DNA of 60,714 nucleotides from a virus. Position numbers and translations under genes: made by a program. The number at the start of each line of letters is the position of its first letter. Position 1 is the stretch's first letter. Location of the stretch: positions 1 through 60,714 of IMG/VR virus record IMGVR_UViG_3300042890_000355, one strand, 5' to 3'. The notes beneath the pieces are model-generated. The model ran no database searches. It was not told where the DNA came from and was given only the letters and a program-made list of their open reading frames with translations. Shown one piece after another: positions 8,386-16,758 of this stretch.

Positions 8386-8755
8386 TGATAATCCTCGTAG
8401 ATGAATATCCGTCTAGGAACGGGATGATAACTACCCGCTTGACTAAAGTGAACCCAACAACCTGCTCAGGTCTGTAATCGCCACCTTTTGTGATGATGTC
8501 AGGCTTGATTCTGTGGATTAATTGCAACGGTGTAGGTTCATCAAAGATGATGACCTTATCTACCCAGCGCAGAGCCAACAGCACAGCCATGCGGTCATCT
8601 TGGGAATTAACAGGTCTGCCCGGTTTAAGCTGCCGAACAGAAGCATCGGAGTTTAAGCCAACGATTAGCTTATCCCCCAATGCTCTAGACTTCTCAAGGT
8701 ATTCGACATGCCCACGGTGGAGCACATCAAAACACCCATTAGTGAAGACAATCAC
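8324..8755 (-). CDS. hldE: Heptose-1-phosphate adenylyltransferase (HldE C-terminal domain)
   Basis: 143 residues of the cytidylyltransferase superfamily. The nucleotide-binding HxGH is seen in TNGCFDVLHRGHVEYLEK. KPGRPVNSQDDR, ITKGGDY and FLDGYSSTRII match the RfaE/HldE C-terminal domain closely. It transfers AMP from ATP to heptose 1-phosphate to give ADP-heptose. Length matches the isolated domain (about 130-150). The C-terminus runs 62 nt into the cupin gene, an unusually long overlap. It starts 4 nt before the stop of the kinase-adenylyltransferase fusion gene. Confidence 0.88.
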   Translation of the reverse strand: MIVFTNGCFDVLHRGHVEYLEKSRALGDKLIVGLNSDASVRQLKPGRPVNSQDDRMAVLLALRWVDKVIIFDEPTPLQLIHRIKPDIITKGGDYRPEQVVGFTLVKRVVIIPFLDGYSSTRIINATQRNSEKGLGVGANLGYQ

Positions 8756-9537
8756 ACACCCATCTCTTTGCGTATCTTGGTTGCTGAGATAGCGTGGGTA
8801 GCATCGTCAAAAGATTCCTGCTCAATCTTGTAGCCAACATCACGGCCATAGGTAATGTTGACAATGTTAGGAACCAATTGAACCTCGTACTGCCCTTGAT
8901 ACAGAGGGTCTAGATCACGGCTAATGAACTCTTTGACCTGATTGGCGGCAAACGGGTTTGACCCATTCCAGCCTTGGCAGTCTCTGATCTGGATCACTAC
9001 CTGACCAGTCTTAGCTAGTGCCCGTTCAAACAGCTTACGGTGGCCTTCATGCCACGGTTGCCATCTGCCAAGCATTTGGACTGTTTCTTTTTGCCAGTCA
9101 AATACAGGGCGGCGGCGGTCATCTAGGATATGCGCGGCAATGAACTCACCCCACTTCTCAGACTTTTGCTCGGTGATCCTGAAATCATACTGGGCAGGAG
9201 GAACGAACACCTTGTTGGTGTCTTCAAAACGACCTTGGTTAATGGTGTCAACCCAGATAGTCCAGTCAGCCTTGAAGTTGTTACGCATCTCCACAAGGGG
9301 GGCAACAAAGTCGCAGATCACATAGTCAACATCGTAGCTGTCAGCCAACTCACGCATCCGCAGACTCTGACGAATGCGACCTTCGTGGGAAAAGTCCCAG
9401 TCGTTGTACTTCTTGCGAACATCGTCAGCGTTCAACCACATGACCGTCTTGCGTTCAGCTTGCAAGTGGTCGAGGATGTGTTGCGCTAGGTATGTCTTAC
9501 CCGCTCCGGGAAGACCCATCACCAAGATGCGTTTCAT
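8752..9537 (-). CDS. APS-kinase-like domain fused to an NMNAT-type nucleotidyltransferase
   Basis: 261 residues in two domains. Residues 1-125 are a P-loop kinase (GLPGAGKT, 8-15) with the hallmarks of adenylylsulfate kinase CysC: NADDVRKK (36-43), FSHEGRIRQ (49-57) and a DFVAP strand (76-80). Residues 150-261 are a nucleotidyltransferase with GRWQPWHEGH (157-166; HxGH) and ISATKIR (250-256), the signatures of archaeal-type NMNAT. APS kinase makes PAPS, the donor for sulfotransferases, and a sulfotransferase is encoded 3 kb away in the same operon. The substrates are inferred. Alternatives are NAD salvage, or activation of a phosphoramidate-type modification as in Campylobacter capsule, where APS-kinase and nucleotidyltransferase homologues cooperate. 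Confidence 0.75.
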   Translation of the reverse strand: MKRILVMGLPGAGKTYLAQHILDHLQAERKTVMWLNADDVRKKYNDWDFSHEGRIRQSLRMRELADSYDVDYVICDFVAPLVEMRNNFKADWTIWVDTINQGRFEDTNKVFVPPAQYDFRITEQKSEKWGEFIAAHILDDRRRPVFDWQKETVQMLGRWQPWHEGHRKLFERALAKTGQVVIQIRDCQGWNGSNPFAANQVKEFISRDLDPLYQGQYEVQLVPNIVNITYGRDVGYKIEQESFDDATHAISATKIRKEMGV

Positions 9538-9547
9538 TCGTTACCCC

Positions 9548-9958
9548 TTACAGCAATGCGTCAAGCTGGTCGTGAGTCGTAGCGGCATCAATAGCGGCTT
9601 GCTTGGTCAACATAGCCTGACGCGCTGTCTCTACCGCTGTGGCATCGTACTGCTCGTTAGCGTTAGGAGAAAGCTGTAGGCGGGACTGCTCCATCACCAC
9701 TTGCTGGAATGCAAAACCTGCGTTGGACTTCATGCCGTTTTTGCGGTCATCCACGGAGATTTCGTATGTGTCCCAGATGATTTGAACAGGGTCAGTGTTC
9801 AGATCAAAGCGGTGGGCAGTGTAGCCCTGACGGTGTGCTGTGATTGCAGGACGAACTTCCACAGCGTTGCGCCAGCCGTTATTGCCTACGCCTTCTGCGG
9901 GAGGTGTGTCCCAGACTTGTTTGACCTCACCATTGAGGATTTGTACATAATGTGTCAT
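9548..9958 (-). CDS. Tail fibre assembly-like protein
   Basis: 136 residues. The N-terminus (MTHYVQILNGEVKQVWDTPP) and the compact mid-region resemble small phage proteins that sit directly downstream of tail-fibre genes. The C-terminal 50 residues are helical (AQQ/QA-rich, ending HDQLDALL), as in fibre-assembly chaperones. It is 22 nt downstream of the last propeller gene, the right place for a fibre chaperone. Family identity is from general resemblance and context. Confidence 0.5.
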   Translation of the reverse strand: MTHYVQILNGEVKQVWDTPPAEGVGNNGWRNAVEVRPAITAHRQGYTAHRFDLNTDPVQIIWDTYEISVDDRKNGMKSNAGFAFQQVVMEQSRLQLSPNANEQYDATAVETARQAMLTKQAAIDAATTHDQLDALL

Positions 9959-9980
9959 TTAAGACTCCTTGTAAAAAAGT

Positions 9981-11147
9981 TTATTGTTGAATTGCCAACC
10001 CGGGGTACTCGCCACCAGTAGCCTTTAACCAGCCCGTTTCAGAGCCAATTTGTTTTGGTGATGAATAATTGGTTGTATTGCCTAAGCCTAATGCATATAG
10101 TGCATTTCGACCCCAAGACCAGAGCGTGCCATCTGTTTTAATAGAAACTGCTGAATATTTTCCACAAGAAACTAGCAACCAATTAGTCAGCGCACCTAAT
10201 TGTTTAGGCGAAGAATAGCTCGTTGTGTTGCCAAGTCCAAGTTGACCGTTTACACCATAACCCCAAGACCATGCTGTTCCATCTGTTTTAACAGCAAGCG
10301 TAAAACCATTTGCAGAAGTTCCAGCCGCCCCACCAGCTATAGACGACCAATTTGTTAATGCGCCCACTTGTACTGGAGATGAATTTCCATCCGTTGATCC
10401 TATACCTAGTTGACCAGCCGTATTCCTACCCCAAGACCATAACGCACCTGCGGTTGTAATACCAAAACCGCTTGCATAACCAGCAGAAATACTAAGCCAA
10501 GTAGTTAAAGAACCAATTTGTTTGGGAGAAGAATAGTATGTGCTATTGCCAAGACCAAGACGACCATCGCCGTTGTAGCCCCATGTCCAGATTGTCCCGT
10601 TGGTTTTAAGAGCTATGCAAGTGTAGTATCCAGCAGAAACATCTGACCAGTTTGTCAATGCACCTAACTGCTTTGGGGATGAATAGTATGTGGTGTTGTT
10701 TAAACCCAATTGACCTAAATTATTTCTACCCCAAACCCAAATAGTTCCATCTGTTTTGACAGCCGCACTGTGTGCGTAACCTGCGGCTATTTTTATCCAA
10801 TTGGTTAATGCACCAACTTGTGATGGGCTTGATCTACCAGTTGTGTTTCCCAATCCAAGTTGCCCAAATATATTTGCGCCCCAAGACCACAGAGTTCCGT
10901 CAGATTTAGTAGCTAGAACAAATAAGCCCCCGGGGTTTGAACTAATGGAAGACCAATTGCTTGTTGAAACTAAAACAGGAGCAGTTATAGCTGTTTTATT
11001 TCCAGTTCCAGATTGACCTTCATTGTTGTATCCCCAAGCGTATAGTTTGGGATATTGGACAGGCCAAGTCCCCGCCGCCTTAGCATTGGCTTGACTGCTG
11101 ATGTTCCAGATACCTGAGTATTGAACGCCTGTGATTGTTACTGGCAT
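9981..11147 (-). CDS. RCC1-like seven-bladed propeller tail protein A2
   Basis: 388 residues. The N-terminus (TITGVQYSGIWN ... GTWPV) is shared with the protein at 14052-15218 and probably docks it on the virion. It is followed by seven repeats of about 51 residues, each with an RCC1-type core such as LWSWGANIFGQLGLGNTT, then a Ser/Pro-rich strand (SSPKQ, SSPSQ) and an A-L-T-N-W turn. Seven units equal one complete RCC1 propeller. RCC1 is best known from eukaryotes, but propellers of this type also occur in bacterial and phage surface proteins. A receptor-binding role is inferred from the tail-operon position and the chaperone-like gene downstream. Confidence 0.85.
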   Translation of the reverse strand: MPVTITGVQYSGIWNISSQANAKAAGTWPVQYPKLYAWGYNNEGQSGTGNKTAITAPVLVSTSNWSSISSNPGGLFVLATKSDGTLWSWGANIFGQLGLGNTTGRSSPSQVGALTNWIKIAAGYAHSAAVKTDGTIWVWGRNNLGQLGLNNTTYYSSPKQLGALTNWSDVSAGYYTCIALKTNGTIWTWGYNGDGRLGLGNSTYYSSPKQIGSLTTWLSISAGYASGFGITTAGALWSWGRNTAGQLGIGSTDGNSSPVQVGALTNWSSIAGGAAGTSANGFTLAVKTDGTAWSWGYGVNGQLGLGNTTSYSSPKQLGALTNWLLVSCGKYSAVSIKTDGTLWSWGRNALYALGLGNTTNYSSPKQIGSETGWLKATGGEYPGLAIQQ

Positions 11148-11156
11148 AGTTGTCTC

Positions 11157-12281
11157 TTAAAAAGCTAAGGCAAAAGTTGACTGACCGCCAGCAGTAATAT
11201 AGCCCCAAGTGGCAAGTGATCCTACTTGTACTGGTGAACTTCTGTTAGTTGTATTATTTAAACCTAATTCACCTAAAGTGTTATTTCCCCAAGTCCAAAT
11301 GGTTCCGTCTGTTTTAGAAGCAATAGCAAAGTTTTTACCAAGCCTTACAGCAGTCCATGTAGTTAAAGCACCAACTTGTTTAGGAGAACTGTAATTGCTT
11401 GTATTACCTAAACCTAAAACGCCCGAACCACCATCTCCCCAAGACCATAATGTACCGTCAGTTTTAACAGCTAGTGCAGAATATTCCGATGCCGAAACTT
11501 GCAACCAATTAGTTAAAGCACCAATTTGGGCTGGACTGGATATACTTGTAGTATTACCAAACCCTAATTGACCATAGTCATTATTACCCCAAGCCCAAAG
11601 TGTGCCATTTGTTTTAATTGCGTAAGTGTTTTGTATTCCAGATACAACAGATGACCAATTAGTTAATGAACCGACCTGCTTAGGTGACGAATAGTTGGTG
11701 ACATTACCCAACCCTAATGCACCTGAAGTGTTGTAACCCCAGCCATACAAAGCGCCACTGGTTGTAATTGCAAAACCACCAAGATTTGCACCTGTGGAAA
11801 TTTTTGCCCAATTGGTCAAAGCTCCTACTTGTACTGGGCTAGACCTAGATACAGTATCACCAAGACCTAACGCACCTAAACTATTACCACCCCAAGTCCA
11901 AATGGTTCCATCTGTTTTTAATGCAAATGAAGCATTGTTAATGGTTGCTACAACAGACCAAGTTGTTAAAGCACCAACTTGTTTTGGAGATGAATAGTAG
12001 GTAGTGTTTCCTAATCCCAATTGGCCCGATTGATTTCTACCCCAAGCCCAAATTGTTCCGTTAGTTTTTAAAGCTAATGTGTTATACCTAGTAACAATAC
12101 TTAACCAATCAATCAAAGCACCAACTTGATTAGGAGAAGAACGAGTAGCAGTGTTACCCAAACCTAATTGACCAAATTGATTATCGCCCCAACTGTACAA
12201 ATTGTAAGTATAGATAGTTGTCTGAGCCGCCAACGGATTAAAGCCCGGCTTGTTAATCCCAGCGGCGTATCTAAAGCTCAT
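11157..12281 (-). CDS. RCC1-like seven-bladed propeller tail protein B2
   Basis: 374 residues. The N-terminus (YAAGINKPGFNPLAAQTTIY) matches that of the protein at 15220-16359 and not that of its neighbour 9981-11147. Seven RCC1 units follow, for example IWAWGRNQSGQLGLGNTT and LWSWGDGGSGVLGLGNTS. Short loops between blades differ from unit to unit while the Trp-Gly and Gly-Leu-Gly positions hold. The start overlaps the stop of the sulfotransferase-GT gene by 4 nt. It forms a B-A gene pair with 9981-11147. Confidence 0.85.
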   Translation of the reverse strand: MSFRYAAGINKPGFNPLAAQTTIYTYNLYSWGDNQFGQLGLGNTATRSSPNQVGALIDWLSIVTRYNTLALKTNGTIWAWGRNQSGQLGLGNTTYYSSPKQVGALTTWSVVATINNASFALKTDGTIWTWGGNSLGALGLGDTVSRSSPVQVGALTNWAKISTGANLGGFAITTSGALYGWGYNTSGALGLGNVTNYSSPKQVGSLTNWSSVVSGIQNTYAIKTNGTLWAWGNNDYGQLGFGNTTSISSPAQIGALTNWLQVSASEYSALAVKTDGTLWSWGDGGSGVLGLGNTSNYSSPKQVGALTTWTAVRLGKNFAIASKTDGTIWTWGNNTLGELGLNNTTNRSSPVQVGSLATWGYITAGGQSTFALAF

Positions 12282-14047
12282 GCCACTCTCCGAATAGCAG
12301 ATTTGTTGGACAGGCGGTCTTTGATCTTTTCAAACGGTGCAGTCCAGTCGCCATACACCTCTTGGCGAACCAGCTTCATGCTGTCGTAGTACGGCGTTTT
12401 CTCACCATCCAAAGCATATAAGAAGTACGGCATGATCGGAGTTACCACCCATGTTTCTACGCCCATCGCCGCCGCCAAGTGACTGACAGAAGTACAGGCT
12501 GAGATCACCAAGTCACATGAAGCCACTGCTTGTCGAGTGTCTTCCCATGACTGTAATGGTACTTGTTTTACCCAAGCTGGGCAAGCGTCTACGCCCTCAT
12601 CCCGCTGTAAAGAAATGAACTCTGCGTCAGCATCTTTCACCGCTTCAAACATCAGGTCATACGGAAAGGCTTTGTGATGCTCGTGCTCAAATTTACTGTT
12701 GCCCTGCCAGCGCAGACCGATGCGTTTCTTACGGCCTTTAATCGTTACAGGCTTCTCAAGGTAGGGCGCACCAGACAGGTCACGCAACTCTAAGCCTAGA
12801 GGAACCACAGCAGACATTCCAGACACCCAGAAGTCGTGGTAGATACCAAAGGTAGCCTCATGCTGAACAACGGCTGATACGCCTTCTACGCCTTGGAACA
12901 ATGATGCGAGTGGGCCAGTACAGGACACAACCACCTTACAGCCACGCTCGGCAATTAGTTTGGCATAGCGAATCTGGTGAATCTGATCGCCCAGACCACC
13001 TTCTAGATACAGCATGACCGTACCCTTTGTCTTACCATCCCATTGAGGTGTAGGCACATCAGGTCGAGAATTACCAAACACACCTACGATTCGTCCTCTA
13101 TCCATCAGGCTGTAGCCCTTTTGAATCTGACCTTGACGCAGGTAGTACCAGCCACGGTTATAGGCGGCTCGGTGGTTGCTAGGCTCTTCTGCTTCCAGCT
13201 TTTGAGCCAGTCTCCAGCCTTCTACAAAGTCACCCATCGTAGATGCGGCAAGCTGTAGGTCTAGGTCATGTAATTCAGGAACTGTGCGTGGACGCTCAAG
13301 CCAGAACTCAGGCTGGCAGAAAGCTGAGTAGTGGTGCTTCAGCAGATCGCGGGGGTCTTGCTTATGCTGTGCCGCCAATACAGGCTTGACATCGTGCATA
13401 CCTGCGTGACCGTGCAAGTTCTCGTCATCTTCAGCTACGCTTGAGCCATCGATGTTGTTGAAGTCGTAGGCAAATTCTGGAAGCTCAAGGAACTCATGGA
13501 TACGGGCTAACTGCGCTTTGGGGTCAGCTAACAGGTCTTCGTATTCAACAAACAGAAAGTTCTCTGGTGCGTACTCGTAGCCGTTCTGGAGGGAGATGTA
13601 GGCGGCTCGTAGGTGATCCATTAGTTGACCAGTTGCCATGAACTCGTCTAGGTCTGTGGGTTTGGCTACACGGATGAAGCTGGCGGCACAGTCAGGTACT
13701 GAGCGAACAGTGGCAATGATCTTAGGCTGACGGCCTAGCACCTGTGACATAGCACCCATGATTTGACCGATAGGCCAGCCACGGGACTTGTCGATGATGA
13801 CAGGCTTGTCAGTGTCTTCGTAGAACGCATCAATTGCACCGCGCATGGTTTGCGCTAACTTGCTTCTCTCAGGATCATTCTCGTTCAGTAAACCCGCTGA
13901 GTGCCATGTGTTCGCCAATCCATCGAGGGCGTGGACAAGCCCAGATGTGGTGGATACATGAGTCATCGGGTTCTGGTTCAAGATAGCCGCAAGGACTGTC
14001 GAGCCAGAACGAGGAATGCCAGAGAGGAAGTGCAGTGTTTTGTTCAT
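12278..14047 (-). CDS. Sulfotransferase fused to a TPR segment and GT9-like glycosyltransferase
   Basis: 589 residues from ATG 14047, chosen over an upstream in-frame TTG. Residues 1-230 are a sulfotransferase: the 5'-phosphosulfate-binding loop is FLSGIPRSGSTVL at 7-19, followed by the conserved VIIDKSRGWP region and FLFVEYEDLLADP. Residues about 255-310 contain a TPR-like repeat (HRAAYNRGWYYLRQGQIQKG). Residues about 340-589 are GT-B-like and resemble heptosyltransferases of family GT9: MLYLEGGLGDQIHQIRYAK, IGLRWQGNSKFEHEH and SACTSVSHLAAAMG. Such a fusion could add a sugar and a sulfate to one acceptor. It lies between two B-A pairs of propeller genes, which makes the propellers attractive acceptors; that is inference. 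Confidence 0.82.
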   Translation of the reverse strand: MNKTLHFLSGIPRSGSTVLAAILNQNPMTHVSTTSGLVHALDGLANTWHSAGLLNENDPERSKLAQTMRGAIDAFYEDTDKPVIIDKSRGWPIGQIMGAMSQVLGRQPKIIATVRSVPDCAASFIRVAKPTDLDEFMATGQLMDHLRAAYISLQNGYEYAPENFLFVEYEDLLADPKAQLARIHEFLELPEFAYDFNNIDGSSVAEDDENLHGHAGMHDVKPVLAAQHKQDPRDLLKHHYSAFCQPEFWLERPRTVPELHDLDLQLAASTMGDFVEGWRLAQKLEAEEPSNHRAAYNRGWYYLRQGQIQKGYSLMDRGRIVGVFGNSRPDVPTPQWDGKTKGTVMLYLEGGLGDQIHQIRYAKLIAERGCKVVVSCTGPLASLFQGVEGVSAVVQHEATFGIYHDFWVSGMSAVVPLGLELRDLSGAPYLEKPVTIKGRKKRIGLRWQGNSKFEHEHHKAFPYDLMFEAVKDADAEFISLQRDEGVDACPAWVKQVPLQSWEDTRQAVASCDLVISACTSVSHLAAAMGVETWVVTPIMPYFLYALDGEKTPYYDSMKLVRQEVYGDWTAPFEKIKDRLSNKSAIRRVA

Positions 14048-14051
14048 GTGT

Positions 14052-15218
14052 TTATATTGTTGCAATAGCCAATGCAGTATTACTTAGTGACGCTGATAGC
14101 CAGTTTGTTGCTGTACCTACTTGTTTTGGAGATGAGTAACCTGTAGTGTTGCCTAGACCAAGTTGCCCATTACTATTACCGCCCCATGCCCAAAGTGTGC
14201 CATCATTTTTTATGGCTAAAACACTATACGGGCCTTTGCCTGCATATATTTTTGTCCAAGATGTTAGTGCGCCAATTTGTTTTGGAGAGGAATAAGATGT
14301 AGTATTTCCAAGTCCTAATTGACCTTGTGCATTAGCACCCCAACCCCAAATTGTGCCGTTTGTTTTGACTGCTACAGCCCAACCGTAGTATCCAGCGACA
14401 TCCAACCAATCCGTCAATGCTCCAACTTGTTTAGGAGAAGAATAATCAGTTGTATTACCTAAACCTAATTGTCCACTACCGCCAGCACCCCATGACCACA
14501 AACCTCCACTGGTTGAAATGCCATAAGAATTAAAGTAGCCAGCATAAGTCTTGCCCCAACTTATTGCGGCTCCTACTTGTACTGGGCTTTGGATATTTCC
14601 AAAACCTGACGAACCATTCCCAATTTGGCCTTGAAATGTATATCCCCAACCCCACAAAGTGTTATCTGTTTTGACAGCTAATGTGTATTGATGACCACCA
14701 ACAACTTGCGACCAATTGGTTAAAGCGCCAACTTGTTTGGGGCTAGAGTAATAAGTAGTGTTGCTGGTTCCAAGTTGACCATAATCGTTTTGTCCCCAAG
14801 CCCACAAAGTATTATCTGATTTAATGGAAAAAGTACCATTTGAAGCAGAAGAAAAAACAGACGACCAATTTGTTAATGCACCAACTTGGACTGGGCTAGA
14901 TACGCTAGTTGTGTTACCAGTACCTAATTGTCCATAAGTATTTAAACCCCAAGTCCATAGCGTTCCGTCAGTTTTAATAGCCGCACTGCTTTGATTTCCT
15001 GCCGACACTGTTGACCAAGTTTTTAATGCGCCAACTTGTTTAGGACTGGAATAGTAAGTTGTGTTACCTAGTCCAAGCTGTCCTTGACTGTTGCGTCCCC
15101 ATGCAAGCAAGCTCGGCCCCGGCGGTACAGGCCAAGTCCCAGCCGCAATAGCGGCATTCACCTGTTGCATTGTCCAGATGCCTGAGTATTGAACGCCTGA
15201 TACGATTGTGGTTGCCAT
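14052..15218 (-). CDS. RCC1-like seven-bladed propeller tail protein A1
   Basis: 388 residues, same length and N-terminal module as 9981-11147 (VSGVQYSGIWTMQQVNAAI, GTWPV). Seven RCC1 units are present (for example LWTWGLNTYGQLGTGNTT, LWAWGGNSNGQLGLGNTT). The fourth unit is irregular, with a longer loop (YTFQGQIGNGSSGFGN), so blades differ in exposed loops. It ends 4 nt before the sulfotransferase-GT start and begins 1 nt after the stop of 15220-16359. Interpreted as a paralogue of the A2 protein produced by duplication of the B-A pair. Confidence 0.85.
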   Translation of the reverse strand: MATTIVSGVQYSGIWTMQQVNAAIAAGTWPVPPGPSLLAWGRNSQGQLGLGNTTYYSSPKQVGALKTWSTVSAGNQSSAAIKTDGTLWTWGLNTYGQLGTGNTTSVSSPVQVGALTNWSSVFSSASNGTFSIKSDNTLWAWGQNDYGQLGTSNTTYYSSPKQVGALTNWSQVVGGHQYTLAVKTDNTLWGWGYTFQGQIGNGSSGFGNIQSPVQVGAAISWGKTYAGYFNSYGISTSGGLWSWGAGGSGQLGLGNTTDYSSPKQVGALTDWLDVAGYYGWAVAVKTNGTIWGWGANAQGQLGLGNTTSYSSPKQIGALTSWTKIYAGKGPYSVLAIKNDGTLWAWGGNSNGQLGLGNTTGYSSPKQVGTATNWLSASLSNTALAIATI

Positions 15219-15219
15219 A

Positions 15220-16359
15220 TTAGTTTAACCCAACAGCATAATATTGACCTGATGATATTGATAACCAAGAAGTCAGTGAGCCAACTTGTACTGGTGATGA
15301 ATAATTAGTGGTGTTCCCAAGGCCTAAAGCGCCAATATTACCAGCGCCCCATGCCCACAAAGTACCATTATTTTTAATAGCGTATGACGCAAGATAGTTT
15401 GGGCCGCCCGGCCCCAGCCGCGCCCAAGTAGTTAGAGCACCAATTTGCTTTGGAGAAGAGTAATAGGTTGTGTTTCCAAGCCCTAAACGACCATAAGTGT
15501 TTTGACCCCAAGACCACAGTGTGCCGTCTGTTTTAATGGCAAACATTGTATATAGACCAGCGCAAACATATAGCCAGTTTGTTAATGATCCAACTTGTTT
15601 AGGCGAAGAGTAGTTGGTAGTGTTTCCAATACCCAAAGATCCGTATGCATTATTACCCCAAGTCCAAAGAGTTCCATCGGTTTTTATGGCAGAAGTTATA
15701 TACCAACCTGCTGACACCTGAAGCCAGCTAGTCAAAGCTCCAATTTGTACAGGAGAATTTCTTTGAGTAACAGTTCCATCACCTAACTGACCTTTGTTGT
15801 TGTAGCCCCAAGTCCAAAGAGTTCCATCTGTTTTAGTTGCAATAGTATGATAAAACCCACCAGAAATACTTAACCAATTAGTTAATGCACCCACCTGTTT
15901 AGGGGAAGAATAATCAGTTAAATTTCCCAAACCTAAAACACCATGAGCACCGTATCCCCAAGCCCACAAAGTGCCGTCTGTTTTAATAGAGTGGACAACA
16001 TTGTACCCAGATGATATACGCAACCAATTAGTTAATGTTCCAACTTGTTTAGGCGAAGAATAAGCTGTTGTATTACCAAGACCCAATTGACCAAAAGCGT
16101 TATAACCCCATGACCACAAAGTGCCATTAGTTTTTGTGGCAACTGTAGCTCTATACCCAGCATTAACAGAAGACCACCCATCAGTTGTATTCCCAACTTG
16201 CTTAGGGCTGGAATAATTTGTGGTATTACCCAATCCTAATTTTCCAGATTGGTTGTAACCCCATGTATTAAGGTCATAGTAAGTGGTCGTGGTCTGTGCC
16301 GCCAGCGGGTTAAACCCCGGCTTAACAATACTCCCCAAGAACATTTGTCTTATAGACAT
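15220..16359 (-). CDS. RCC1-like seven-bladed propeller tail protein B1
   Basis: 379 residues. The N-terminus (FLGSIVKPGFNPLAAQTTTT) is shared with 11157-12281 and is a probable virion-attachment peptide. Seven RCC1 units follow, with cores such as LWSWGYNAFGQLGLGNTT. Each unit carries a Ser/Thr-dense strand of the form NTTxYSSPKQ. There are 28 such units across the four propellers. It is the first propeller gene of the block, downstream of three other tail or decoration genes. Confidence 0.85.
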   Translation of the reverse strand: MSIRQMFLGSIVKPGFNPLAAQTTTTYYDLNTWGYNQSGKLGLGNTTNYSSPKQVGNTTDGWSSVNAGYRATVATKTNGTLWSWGYNAFGQLGLGNTTAYSSPKQVGTLTNWLRISSGYNVVHSIKTDGTLWAWGYGAHGVLGLGNLTDYSSPKQVGALTNWLSISGGFYHTIATKTDGTLWTWGYNNKGQLGDGTVTQRNSPVQIGALTSWLQVSAGWYITSAIKTDGTLWTWGNNAYGSLGIGNTTNYSSPKQVGSLTNWLYVCAGLYTMFAIKTDGTLWSWGQNTYGRLGLGNTTYYSSPKQIGALTTWARLGPGGPNYLASYAIKNNGTLWAWGAGNIGALGLGNTTNYSSPVQVGSLTSWLSISSGQYYAVGLN

Positions 16360-16371
16360 ACTGTTCCCCGC

Positions 16372-16749
16372 TTAAGAAGCAATAGACTCGTAGCTGATCG
16401 TGTAAGTGATACCACTCGATGTGCCAGATGTCACCACAATGGATGAGTTCTCCATCAGGTACACCGCCGTGGTCTTATCTACCGCAATCACAGATGCACT
16501 AGCAGGCACAGCAATCGTAGAGATGATTGGGTAGTTTGTACCTGCGCCAGCGGCTTGGTTGTTAATTGCAACCGTAGCGTTCACTGCGCTTGAGCCGTTT
16601 ACATTAGCACACACAATCTGGTTGATTTTGAAGACCAGACCAGAAGATGCGGCGTTAGACAGCAAGGTGTTAGCCGTTGTGTTGCCGGGTGTTAAATACG
16701 TTGTATTGCCCGTTAGGGTCGTAACGTTAACAATATTAGGATTTGCCAT
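16372..16749 (-). CDS. Small Ser/Thr-rich structural protein
   Basis: 125 residues, low in charge and rich in Ser, Thr, Asn and Val (ANPNIVNVTTLTGNTTYLTP). The alternation of hydrophobic and polar residues suggests a single beta-sandwich. It lies in the tail/decoration gene run with gaps of about 10 nt on both sides. Probably a virion decoration or fibre component; no family is recognised with certainty. Confidence 0.65.
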   Translation of the reverse strand: MANPNIVNVTTLTGNTTYLTPGNTTANTLLSNAASSGLVFKINQIVCANVNGSSAVNATVAINNQAAGAGTNYPIISTIAVPASASVIAVDKTTAVYLMENSSIVVTSGTSSGITYTISYESIAS

Positions 16750-16758
16750 GATATTTCC

